DNA of 64,000 bases, taken from NCBI GenBank assembly GCA_003049465.1, contig PYSS01000135.1, positions 1-64,000 of the forward strand, read 5' to 3'. Below the pieces are notes generated by a model, which saw nothing but the letters and a program-made list of their open reading frames with translations, was not told where the DNA came from and did no database searches. Made by a program: the position numbers and the translations under genes. Below are positions 34,741-44,955 of this stretch, piece by piece. Within the stretch, counting starts at the first letter, position 1; each line of letters opens with the position of its first letter. Source of the stretch: Magnaporthiopsis rhizophila (taxonomy: Eukaryota > Ascomycota > Sordariomycetes > Magnaporthales > Magnaporthaceae).

Positions 34741-35769
34741 CGTTTGAAGACGGTAAACGAAGCCTGTTGGGCCGCTCGTCACCGCAATTGCCACCAAATT
34801 CTACTATGGGTCCTCTCGGTGCTGTGGCGGCTTTGTATCGGCCCCTTGGCCGGCATCCCCGGGGTAACCCGCCTACTGCCGGTTCTCACGCCTTCCGCAT
34901 AAGTTTGGCCCCAGAGCCGCAAGGTCGGCAAGGAGTCTCTTCAAATGACCTGCGCTTCTGCCCGATGCCGCCAGAGGGGGTTGCGCGACGTAGGTAGGTA
35001 GTGACGGTGAGCCAACCCCAGCCACGGGCGCCAGCGCAAACAGCTCTCGCACGCCCTTCTCCGAGAAGACGCTGCCCCGGGCAGGCGGTCACCATCACCT
35101 CGTAATAAAATGGAGCTTTATTGGGTGCAGAAAACTACCTGCGGGACATGGCGGTCTAGCACGCAGGCGACGCGACGACCGGCGGCGGCGGCATCTGCGC
35201 GCTGGCCGACATGGTCAAATGGAACAATAACTTGCCATCTTTGGGCTTGCGCAGGCCGGCCGCGCCAGAGTTTGTGTGGTACGAACATGGACTCGTCGAT
35301 GTCCTCGTCGGACGTCCTGCCGCGGAGGCACGGCGGCGCAGGATCCCCATCCCGCCGACCCCCGAGGTCCACGAGCTCGCCCGGCGCCGGGACCGGAGTC
35401 ACCCACAATCGAGGGGCAGGCCTGTAGCGGCGCGTCGACGGTGGGGTCGACGCACGCACTTCCGAGTGCAGGACGATGCTGCATCGCGTATGCTCGCAGA
35501 GGCTCTCTGGTTGAAGTAGGTGGTGTCTGGTTTAAGAGCGAGTAAGACGTGAACCTTGTAGCCCGTGTTGATGACCTCTATCGGCATGATACCGTACCTC
35601 ACGCCGGGGAAACCCAAAATACCTGACCGCCTCCGAACGCGGCGCAGCTTCGTATCTATTTCTAAATACACTAGTAGGAAAGGCTCTCGGGGGCAAATGA
35701 CCTTCAGGCTTTATATACACTGGATGCGTGCTCTTCTATGACAACGCACACTTTTTCAGCGATACCATA
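34741..35769. other. region between HET relic and tyrosinase
   Basis: No intact gene. A GTAGGTAGGTAG motif lies at about 34991-35002 and an unidentified coding relic at 35125-35420. The 3' side of the tyrosinase gene follows. Confidence 0.45.
35125..35420 (+). pseudogene. possible broken coding fragment, unidentified
   Basis: One plus-strand frame reads NYLRDMAV, a TAG stop, HAGDATTGGGGICALADM, VKWNNNLPSLGLRRPAAPEF and VWYEHGLVDVLVGRP. The composition looks like a globular protein interrupted by a stop. I do not recognise the family. It could be the remnant of a gene that decayed together with the HET gene just upstream. Confidence 0.3.
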
Positions 35770-37308
35770 CTACTGGTAGAAATAACAAAACGGACCGTCG
35801 GTGGTGTCCATGAGCTCCCGGATGGTAATTTTGCCGCCCGAGTAGCCCAGGTCGATCACCTCGTCCATGCTGGTCAGATTGCTCTCGGGGACGTTCGCCC
35901 AAGTTTGGTGGGAGTAAGCACCGGTGCCGAGCTCAGAGTGGCGCGTCGTCGGGTCCAGCTGCTGCCTGTATTAGGGAAAGTGGAATCAGGTCAGCAACTT
36001 TTGTGCAGTCGACAGTAATAGCTTTTGGCAGAGCAGATCAAAAATAAAGTCTCGATCAGACTTACCACATGGTCCACATCCTATCTACCATGCCGTGGTG
36101 CACATAAAAGGCCGGATCGTTGGGCGAGTCGTAAATGTCATCGCCGGGGTCGCTGCTGATGACGGAATGGCCGGCGGCGTGGGGGCCGATCTCCAACGAG
36201 TTCTGGGGCCCTTCGGACAGGGATCGGAACGCGTCGATGTCGGGCGTTCGCAGCATGTCCCTGAGGGTCGTGTAGTTCGCGAAGCGCACGTTGATGGCCG
36301 GGCCAACGTCGCGCGTCCAGGGGCGCGGGTTCTCGCCCAGGCCGCCCATGGGCCCCGGCTTGTTGCCATCGACGGACTGGACGGGACCCAGCAAGAGGGT
36401 GCGGTTGCCGAAAGGGCCCGTCTTGACGGGGCCGCCGCCGAGCCCCGCGGCCAGTCGCAGGGCCGGGGCGCCGGGAATGGGGCTGACGATGACGGGGCCC
36501 TGGTGCTGGGTAAACTCGCCGTTGCCGCCGAGGCTGGTGTCGTCGCCGTTGAAGATGGGCGAGTTCTGGGGCGCGTCGGCGTACTTTGCCCAGTCCCAGT
36601 ACGGCTGGTAGCCCTGGTAGCCGCACTCGTCCCGCAGCGCCTTCTCGTACGAGTAGAGAAACCAGCGGTGCCAAGCCATGAAGTTGCCGGTGAAGTGGAT
36701 CTTTAGCGTCTGCTGGATGTGAGTGACGGTGAAGTCGTCGTACTGTCGGAGTGGAAAGAGGGTAAATGTTAGCAACAAGCGGTTGGAACTTTTTTTTTCC
36801 CCAAAAAGGAAAATAAAGAAAAGGAAAGAAGAACAAATAACTTACGCGAGACCTCACTCCCGGGGCAATGGTACGGGGGGTTTTAGCCGGCTTCTCCATA
36901 AGACATTTGACGGCCCGAACGTAGTCGGCCCTTTCCTTCTTGGTTAGGTCCCCACTAGCGAAATTCACAACCATATTAGCCGGAGTGGTGGTGATGGTGG
37001 TGGGGGGAACGAGCGGCTCTGCAAATAAAACCATAAACTTACTACTCTTTGCGAATAGCAACGTTGGAGGCGTCGCAAGTGCTCAGCGCGCGGCGCTTGC
37101 TCTTCGCCGCGGCCTTATTTGCGTTCAGCGCGGCCATTTTCTTTTCCCGGGCCGTGTTGATGACTTTAGTCACCTCGGACCTGGCGGCTTCGAAGGCGGG
37201 GCGGCTGTCGCCGACGGAGTCGAACGGGACATTTATGATGGGGGAGGCCGGGATGGCCACGACAGCCGAGACCAAGAAGGCGAGGGCGGTGGTGCTCGAA
37301 ACCTTCAT
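35770..37308 (-). CDS. secreted tyrosinase (type 3 copper oxidase)
   Basis: Four exons on minus: 37308-37043, 36954-36846, 36742-36066, 35965-35770; 415 aa. Introns are 88, 103 and 100 nt with GTAAGT/GTAAG donors; intron 1 ends CGCTAG, which joins RKEY to GDLTKKERADYV as in the family. A signal peptide (MKVSSTTALAFLVSAVVA) is present. The CuA site has His133, His141 and His150 (THIQQT, IHF, WHRW). CuB has His313 and His317 (PHAAGH) and His340/341 (FYVHHGMVDRMW). DECGYQGYQPYWDWAKY is the conserved segment after CuA. Family knowledge: oxidises phenols to o-quinones, as in pigment formation or phenol detoxification; this short secreted class may be extracellular. No C-terminal activation domain is seen. 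Confidence 0.92.
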
Positions 37309-37370
37309 AGTCTCAAAGGATAGTGAAACGGGTGGTTAAGCAACAAATGCAGTGGGTTTGAAGAGGGGAA

Positions 37371-37513
37371 AGCGAGAGTGAGCTGGGGAGCGAGAGTGAG
37401 CTGGGGAGCGAAAGTGAGCTGGGGAGCGAAAGTGAGCTGGGGAGCGAGAGCGAGAGCGAGTGAAGGAGCCAGGGCGGGCTGAGGAGCGAGAGTGAGTGAG
37501 CTGAGGAGCGAGA
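37371..37513. repeat. 18-bp tandem repeat in the tyrosinase 5' leader
   Basis: Four near-perfect 18-bp units (AGCGAGAGTGAGCTGGGG, with a G/A variant) run at 37371-37442, followed by degenerate copies to about 37513. The array lies between the candidate TATA box (37551-37558) and the ATG (37308), so it would be within the 5' untranslated leader. Confidence 0.9.
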
Positions 37514-37550
37514 TCAGTTTGGGGATGCCATAAGACCGTCGGCGTCTCGA

Positions 37551-37558
37551 CTTATATA
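37551..37558 (-). promoter_or_regulatory. candidate TATA box of the tyrosinase gene
   Basis: TATATAAG on the minus strand, 243 bp upstream of the tyrosinase ATG. If used, transcription would start near 37525 and the leader would contain the whole 18-bp repeat array. Confidence 0.45.
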
Positions 37559-40500
37559 CATAACGAAAATGAGCCCGGCCTGGCATCATGGAGCCGCACT
37601 GGAACCCGTTTCAAAAAAGCAATTCAGCTCCCCATCGCGCCTCCCGCCTACCGCGCTACGAAAGTTCAGCATTGGGAATCGTTACGAATGTTTAGCTTTG
37701 GGGATGCTAGTAGAGAACATACTGGGCTCCACTAGAGAATTTCGCCTGCTAACATCCAGGCACCTGGGTGGTCTACGCGTGCTTTGATAATCCTGTAAAC
37801 AGCATGGAGGAATCTTGGTGCGGATCTCGTGCGGGGGAGATCGGGAAGCCGTTGAGTTTTTCCTCCAAGCGGAATGGGCAGACTCCGTCCGGGACGCCCG
37901 GATGCCCGTGCGGAAGAGTCGGGCCCTCCCGTGTCACGGACCCCTTGCAAGGAAGCCTGTATAATGATCACGTAAATTGCTGCTCGAGCCAGAAAGGCAT
38001 GAGTTGGCGCCTGCATGTGGTGGAAACGGCCTTGTATGAAAGGCCGTGGGGACCGCTATGGCTTGTTACGGCGAGATTGAAACAAGGTTTTTTACATGAT
38101 CGTCTTTGTACATATAAACACTATTTTTAAGCTCTTCCTTTTCGATACATAGATATAAAAAAAAGGGAACCTTTTCCAATTGGGGTGGTTGTTAAGTATC
38201 ACCTTTGGAACATTCTATGTTGTAATGGAAAATGAAAATACGCCTTCTACACAGCTTGGTATATAACGCAGGGTTAAAAATTGTCCCTCATTTGTTCTTG
38301 GATCCCGCGGCTAGTGGCACGATGCGGGTTTCCCGCCGAGAGGCTCGCAAGTAAGTTGCGTTGCACCCGGCTCTTCCCGGCACGCATTACCCCTGCCTAT
38401 ATCGTTAAAATGTAACCGCTAGCACGACCATGTCTACTATTACAAGCGGGCGCCCCCCGCGTGGACGCCAGGAGTGGTACTAGGATGGGCACTTTCAATC
38501 CCAAAGCGGCTGCGGCCCAGGGCTGTGCACAGCAAGGGAAATTGCCAAGGGGTGATGCGTGCGTATAACAAGTGTTTGGTTCTTGCAAAGACCAGGCATG
38601 CCACGCAAGCATTTTGCGGTATAAACGTGTCGAGAGTCAAGATGGCGTCGCCAAGGTGTATAAGAGCCGCAAGGCAATCTCGGCCGCAGGGGCATCATTC
38701 TCCGGTCCAATCGGAGTGGATGGTGTGTGTGCGTATGAGGAGTCCAAAGGGCGACGCCGCCGTCTTGATCCCGGCTGTGCACGGGTGGTTAATCTCGCAA
38801 AGGAAACCTACTGATAGCACTCTGTCATCACGTGATATGGATCGCCATATCGCCTTTCGATCCAGGCACCGCTCGTGCTGCTGGTCGGCGTCGAAAAGGT
38901 GAAGATTTGGGGAAGAGGTTTGTTGTTCGCAATTTTCAAGAGGCTGGTCAGGCCGAAAATGCCACGTAAATCGCGAGGCCTGCACACCCCATCAAGGTCA
39001 CATGACTCAAGCCCCCGGACAGGATGAAAGCGCCTTGATATGGGTGCTGACCTGCCGATCTGCCGGCCGGAAGAGGGCGAGGCTAAACCGCATGGCCATT
39101 ATTTTCTGGTGCTGGCATCCCGAAAATGGAGCAGGAAACGACATACGGCGGCCGCTGCGAGATCGGCCCCACGGAGAGCCCAGCGATGCCGTTAGCAGGC
39201 TACGGGCGTCCTACACAGCCTGATGAGCACGTCGAATCGCGGCAGAGTTGGAAGAGGCGGGGGTAGTGGTTGGTTGGGTGGGTGAGTCTTCTGTTACCGC
39301 CTCCCTTGGAGTTGGCGTTCTTTTTGGGTCCTTCTTCCTACCACCGGCGGCTTGGCGCCTGTTCTGATTCCACAAGGGATGCTCCCAATAAGTTACTGCA
39401 CCTCCTGTCCGGCCATATGGTCAGCCCCTGGCCTCGATCGCCGCGCATGTTTCGATGCGACGGTGTTAAAGTACTCGGCACGGGGCCCAAAATAAAACGT
39501 GCACCTCTGCACCACCTGCTGCACCTACCAAAAGGAGCGACCTTCACAACACGCAGTTTTAAATTTGCTGTTGAGATTTTACTTACGAGTACTACTACGC
39601 GCAAGGTATTCACATCTCTTTCTTATTTCTTATCTTGTTTTTTTTTTTTTTTTTTTTTCCCTTATCCCTTTGCCCGTTTCTTATCTTTCTTGTTCAAGGA
39701 GATTCGCTGGTGTTTTTATGCTATGAGCGTGGTGCGAGGCAAATTTGTGTTTGGTGGTTGAGGTGCACGTTTTATTTCGGGTCTCGTGCTCCAGTTCTAA
39801 TTGCTCGGCTACAGTTTCTTAGCTAACGGATGCTAGAAATTGCGCCACCCCGTTCTTATGCAAAATAATAGTCAAAGTTATTCTCTATTGTACAAGTTAT
39901 CCAAGCTTCCCGGCTGCAGTTGCAGCGTCGCAAAGCGGCGGAGGATCCACATTGATCTGGCGGGTGACGTCCGAATCCGGCATGATGCCCGCCTCCACTC
40001 CACCGCAAAGACACCCAGCCATCGCCGCCGCCTTGGCCTTGGGGCGAAGTCAAGCGCTTCGATAGAAGCTCCTGTCCGGCATTTGCGTGACGATCTGCGA
40101 CCGCTGAAACACGGCAGATAAGGAGGTTTCTTGATGTGAGCGGGACAAAACCCCGACGCGGCCCAGGAGAGAGACCCCATGTGTTTGAACTGTCGAAACA
40201 TCGTCCAATCTCGTTCCCCGAGTCCAAGCCAACACCCCCTTGTGCCAATCCCGATCCAAACGCATGGGCAACGGTGCCTTTTTTCGGCGCTTTGGGCTTG
40301 TTTGGCGCTTCTTCGTCCTGCGTTTCGTTTTGGGATCGTCCGGTCCAGCAGCGCCCACGAGGCCCGCGTCGTCCCGACTCGGCGGCTAACCTAAAACCAA
40401 GCTTGGCATTGCACGACCCTTTTTTTTTTTCTCGACATGCCACATGCGCAAGACTGTAGGTACTGTAGGATCCGACGGGCAGCGTTTCCTGGAACCGCGC

Positions 40501-40605
40501 TAGCCGTCGCCGAAATGCGATCGTGAACCGGCCTGGTGGCGAGTCTGCATGATAATGCAACCCCAAAGCGCCCCTCGACGGGAGAGTGTCGCAAGGGTGG
40601 CGCAA

Positions 40606-40613
40606 TATAAATA
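40606..40613 (+). promoter_or_regulatory. candidate TATA box of the small secreted protein gene
   Basis: TATAAATA on the plus strand, 191 bp upstream of the ATG at 40804. A CT-rich stretch (TCTCTTCTTCCTTTCTCTTCCC) between them resembles a fungal leader. Confidence 0.5.
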
Positions 40614-40803
40614 GTACATGATTGTATGTATCGCCACCTTGGGGGATTGACCCAGATGGCAGGAGATCAACCCATTCTCTTCTTCCTTTCTCTTCCCTTC
40701 TCTTCTCTTTTGTCGGCCGGCGGGACCTGGTCTTTTTCCTCGCGACTTGCACTTTGATCCACATCGGCAGGCACCGAACCACGTCCGCCCACCTCCTACC
40801 AAG

Positions 40804-41442
40804 ATGCAGCTCTTGCGCGCCGTCCTCCTCCTCGCCGCATCGGCACTGGTCAGCGCCGCACCGCCAGCCGCGCCCCCAGCAGCCGGTGCAGCAGCAGGCA
40901 CACCGGGCGCAGTCACACGGCCGCCGGGTGCGGTGGCAGGTACTCCAGGAGCAAGAGCGGGAGCAGGAGCAGGCACACCAAGAGGCCGCGGCCGACCTGC
41001 CAACCGCAATGGCCAGCCAAACAACCAAGCCCCAGGCGCCAACCCCAGCCCGCCCCCAGCGGCCGCTCGCCCCGCCGCCGGCGCGGCCATCAGCCCGGAC
41101 CTGGTGCCCGCCTTCGGCGTCGAGCGCGGCGTCAACGCCGACGCCCGGCAGCGCGGCAGCTGCGACGGTGCCAACGGCGTGCTCATCTCGTGCAGCTGCC
41201 CGCCCGACCGCGCCGCCTTCATCGCCAAGCTGTCCGACGCCGTGGCGCAGGGCAGCGTCTTCGGCACCCCCATCACCTTCGACCGCGACCCGGCCAACCA
41301 GAGCCCCGCCGCCAACAGGGACCGCGCCACCGCAATGCTCGTCGTCCTGCAGAGCTTCGACGGCGCAAAGGGTGTCGGCTGCCCTGGGGCCGCTGCGCCA
41401 AACTTTGTGGCCCAGCAGAGGACGGGCGTGCGCTCGCGGTAG
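40804..41442 (+). CDS. small secreted protein with Ala/Pro/Gly-rich linker, function unknown
   Basis: Single exon, 212 aa. The signal peptide is MQLLRAVLLLAASALVSA. Residues 19-100 are a low-complexity Ala/Pro/Gly linker (AAPPAAPPAAGAAAG and similar). The globular C-terminal part (about 105-212) has Cys in RGSCDGANG, ISCSCPPDR and GVGCPGA, together with FGTPITFDRDPANQSPA and ATAMLVVLQSFDG. From memory, this domain recurs in predicted secreted proteins of Pezizomycotina without a known activity. Cysteines suggest disulphides outside the cell. An upstream in-frame GTG/CTG extension exists but lacks an ATG; the chosen ATG has good context (ACCAAGATGC). Confidence 0.85.
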   Translation: MQLLRAVLLLAASALVSAAPPAAPPAAGAAAGTPGAVTRPPGAVAGTPGARAGAGAGTPRGRGRPANRNGQPNNQAPGANPSPPPAAARPAAGAAISPDLVPAFGVERGVNADARQRGSCDGANGVLISCSCPPDRAAFIAKLSDAVAQGSVFGTPITFDRDPANQSPAANRDRATAMLVVLQSFDGAKGVGCPGAAAPNFVAQQRTGVRSR

Positions 41443-42700
41443 CAACAGATAAAAAAAAAAAAAAAGGTCCGGAAGGTCAGCATGATGATGATGAACATAT
41501 GGCGCACGGGTTGGTTGTACATGGTTGTTTGGAGGGTGGTGTTTGGACCAACGGGGACTGGGGAGATGGAAGCTCCCAAGTCGGGACTCTGCGTCCATAT
41601 CCACGGGTCTTTTCCTTGCCGTCTTTCTTCTTTATTATTCCCCTATTCAAGTCTTTCATTTTTCTTCTTTTCATCCTATCTTCAATATGAAACGATTCCA
41701 AGGTGGGGCTCTTCTACAGCAGACATGGTACATGAAAATGGGTGGCCTAGGTCGCCATGCAAATGGTAGCCTAAAAATACATACGAACAATACATGATGG
41801 GTATCTAGTTCACGCGAAAGAGTAAATGGATCGTATACTTGAAGAAAATAAATGCACATCTGTACTGGGACGGATCCTCGGAAGCTTATTATTCTCCTCT
41901 ACATCCATGTCACTCGGCTCGCTCGCTCAGTTGCAAGCGGCCAAGGACAGGACGAAGGAACTGTAATGATGTCGTTCAGCGGCGAAATGGGCCGAGAACG
42001 GCGCCGACCGCTGGTGTGCTGGCACGTGTCTGCGTGCTGTTCTGGCCTCAATTCAAGGGTCTTGCCGAAACGCAGGCCAACAGCAAACGCCAACCCCATA
42101 AATGGAGGCAAGGTGGGGGATCATCCATTGCACCTGCAGCCCGCTTTGTGGGGATTTCCGCCGGTTTTGGCAGGAGCATTGCTGGATGCATTGGACCATC
42201 CCCCACGTTGCCCACATGGAGCGATCAAGCGAGAACGGAGGAACCAGCAGCCAGCACCAGCAGGCACCTATCAGCAACGGGACCTCAATAGCATCCCACG
42301 CTTGCGCGGCGCGATATCGGGCAGCTCCGGCGCCCCAGAATGGAGCTCGGACATGAATCGGGCGTTGCAGTCGGCAAGCGATTGGGTTGGCACGTAATCC
42401 CTCGCGCGAGCTTGTGAAAAATCACCTCAAAAACCTCACACCACCACCACCTTCCTCTTCTTCTGTCCTCGTCTTCTCCTTCCTTCTTTACTGTCCGTCC
42501 TCCCTCGTGTTCGTCTCGTTGCTCGGTTCGCCTCCTCCTCGTGTTTTTTTTTTCTTCTGTCTTTCTCCTTTACTGTAATTTCTGCCAATTCCACAGATCC
42601 GAACCCCGCAACCGAATTGAAACGCGCGCAAGGCTCCAGTGTCATCGGCAAAATCCACAGCGAGATCTCCCGAACCCGCCCACTCCAAACAGCCCGCCTG

Positions 42701-42736
<36 letters not shown>

Positions 42737-42783
42737 CCAGCCCCTCCGCTGTTCAAACAAGAAAAAAAGACAAAAGCGCAAAA
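41443..42783. other. intergenic region before KGD4
   Basis: About 1.3 kb. Poly-A at 41451-41465 lies just after the secreted-protein gene. A CT-rich stretch (42437-42590) and a poly-A tract precede Kgd4. No gene supported. Confidence 0.5.
42701..42732. repeat. A32 homopolymer in the KGD4 5' region
   Basis: Thirty-two consecutive A residues end 52 bp before the Kgd4 ATG, so they are probably within its 5' leader. The length is likely to vary between strains or reads. Confidence 0.9.
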
Positions 42784-43390
42784 ATGTTCGCGACCAAGGT
42801 CCTTCGCCAGGCCGCCGCCCACGCTGAGCGCCAACCATTGATCAAGTTCATTGGAAAGCGAACTATTCCAGGTGAGATTCGGACTTCCCCCACCATTCAA
42901 CAAACTGTGCCTCATGGACATCTGCGGGCCTCGGCGCCTTGGGACTTCTGCTTGCGTTGCCCAATGCCGAAAAACACCGATCGCCGACCCGGACGAAGAG
43001 CAGCGCATCGGACCCCCAAACCCCATCGCGCTTCATTTTGCGCCGTGGCTGACACTGACCCTGGCGCCTCCCCTTGCAGCCTCCATCGACCACACCCCGC
43101 AGCCGCACCCCGCCTCGCCCAACAATCAGACGCCCGCCTCCTTCGCGTCGTCCTCCTTCAGCAAGTACCGCGAGCACGCCCAGCAGTTCGGCCCCCTGCG
43201 CAAGACCATCAGGACGGTCGAGGAGGCCGGCGTCGGCGGGCTCTCGGGCAGCGAGCTGGGCCCCGTCCGCCCCAACCAGGCCGGCGTCTTCTTCGACCGC
43301 AACGAACTGCCCGCCCGCTTCCGGCGCCAGCCCCTGACCGCCGCTGAGATCGAGGCCATCGAGACTGGTGGCGCCGCCATGTTCGCCTGA
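42784..43390 (+). CDS. KGD4: mitochondrial Kgd4/YMR31 family protein (alpha-ketoglutarate dehydrogenase subunit)
   Basis: Two exons, 42784-42871 and 43080-43390; intron 208 nt with a GTGAGA donor and TTGCAG acceptor; 132 aa. The N-terminus (MFATKVLRQAAAHAE) is a mitochondrial presequence with basic and hydrophobic residues. IKFIGKRTIP joins to ASIDHTPQPHPASP across the intron, the family signature. SSSFSKYREHAQQFGPLR and the C-terminal FFDRNELPARFRRQPL with AEIEAIETGGA are also typical. Once named a mitochondrial small-ribosomal protein (YMR-31), it is now known in yeast as Kgd4, which recruits the E3 subunit to the alpha-ketoglutarate dehydrogenase complex in the matrix. Confidence 0.92.
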
Positions 43391-44955
43391 GCCGTCCTCG
43401 ACGGCTGTACGGGACGAACGAATTGCGCCTGCCTGGCATCATTTATTTCATGCTGGTGTTTTTCATACTTTTTTCTTCTTACTTTTTTTTCCTTGCTATA
43501 AATACCAAAGTGATGGGCCGACATCACTGGGCACGAGAGGAGAGCAGCCATAGAGCAAAGCGAGCGACTCGAGTGGGAGGCTAGGGCAACCTCTATCTTC
43601 GCTTGGCGAATACTGAGCGACTCAAGCACCGTACGCAAGAGGTCAGCCGGGACAAAACATGCATGTCATGCCCTGTTCGCGGAATGGTGTGACACACCCA
43701 TAAGCACACAGAAACGGAAATCGACGCAAAAAGCATGATCGGTCAGCGGCCCCGGCATGATCCATGGCTGGGGGGTACCAACAAAGGCGATAGCGGCCGG
43801 CGCCGAGTTGCGACCATGGCGTGCTGGACGAGACGCCCAGAAACGCTCGAAAATCGGTCAGACGCAACACGAACAGGCTGCGGTTCCCGTTTCGTGTCGC
43901 GCCCATGTTCAGGTCTCCTTCCGACAAAGCCGGCCTCGTCGCCAAGCCACCGCCCCAAAAGACGCCCGGAAGACCGTTAGAGGAGCATGTTTGATCTTTT
44001 TCTCAGCTGCATCTGGTTTCCACGCCAGCATTTCCTAACCACCTACCTAATGATTTGTTAATCAACATTACTTGGACCGCATGTTGGGAGGCATGGCTTT
44101 GACTTTTTGACGGCGTGTCGAGGACAGGAGGCAAATGGCAGTCACAAGTCATTGTTGGGACGGCTGCAACGCACGAGGGAGGATGGAGGCGTCCGAGGGC
44201 GCCCGATTGTACGCGTACTGCTGCTGTCCTACGCGTACAGCATACTGTAGATAGCTAAAACCAGCTCAACATACAATCCAATCCATCCGCAACCAGCTGT
44301 TATACATGTGCCGGGCATTCCATCCCTGTTCGGTCTGGTGATGTGGCCAATAACACATACTTTTAGCTCCGATATATCGACTGATTTCGGGTGAATTAGG
44401 ATTGGAATTGCAAGCTAGCTCCAAGCACGATAAGAAAAAAATGCGCTAGCCAGTTAGCATTGCATGACGCTACCAGCACTTTGGGGTCCCGGCGCAGCAC
44501 TAGCGCGAGGGGCCGGGCGGACAAAGGAAGCAGAGCAAGGTGGCTAAAAAATGACGGCAAAAAACCAGATACTGGTCGGAGTAGACAAGATGGACAAACG
44601 GGGAATCGAACCCCGGACCTCTTCCATGCTAAGGAAGCGTTATACCACTAAACCATTCGCCCTGTGCATGTTACGAGTGTTACGGTCGTAATTCTATGAA
44701 GCGCCCTACTACCCCGCGTGTTTCGACAAACACAAGTGTGGGGCTGAGTGATGAATCGCCCCACCAGGCGACCGCTATTGCGTCGTCGCTGTAATTTTTT
44801 CCACATCCATCCAGCGAGATCCGAGCGACGGGGAGCCTGCGACGTTGATATATCCCGATCTCACCTCGCTCCACGACCAACAGGGTCCACAGCTAGCCAC
44901 CGCCCGATTCCTCGCCGAACCACCGACGACCAAATCCACACGGCGGCCCGCGCCC
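43391..44955. other. intergenic region with tRNA-Ala
   Basis: About 1.6 kb between Kgd4 and the haem lyase gene. It contains tRNA-Ala at 44591-44662 and a CACCTACCTAAT motif at about 44041. No protein gene recognised. Confidence 0.5.
44591..44662 (-). tRNA. tRNA-Ala (anticodon AGC)
   Basis: A 72-nt cloverleaf on the minus strand: acceptor GGGCGAA pairing with TTTGTCC (with G-U pairs) plus discriminator A; D-arm around GTTTAGTGGTATAAC; anticodon stem CTTCC/GGAAG with loop TTAGCAT (AGC, alanine); T-arm CCGGG-TTCGAAT-CCCCG. No intron. It lies about 290 bp upstream of the haem lyase gene on the opposite strand. Confidence 0.9.

Larger units (their letters stand above)
37309..40803. other. 3.5-kb intergenic region
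   Basis: Divergent space between tyrosinase (minus) and the small secreted protein (plus). It holds the tyrosinase leader repeat, an AT-richer patch at 38080-38290 and poly-T at 39639-39658. Frames up to about 160 codons show no recognisable protein. The long frame antisense to the secreted-protein gene is a GC-composition shadow. Confidence 0.5.

Noticed and set aside
39856..41604. 582-codon minus-strand frame over the small secreted protein gene
   Set aside because: It runs antisense through the Ala/Pro/Gly-rich coding sequence and simple intergenic DNA, with a Trp/Cys/Arg-rich composition; a codon-bias shadow.
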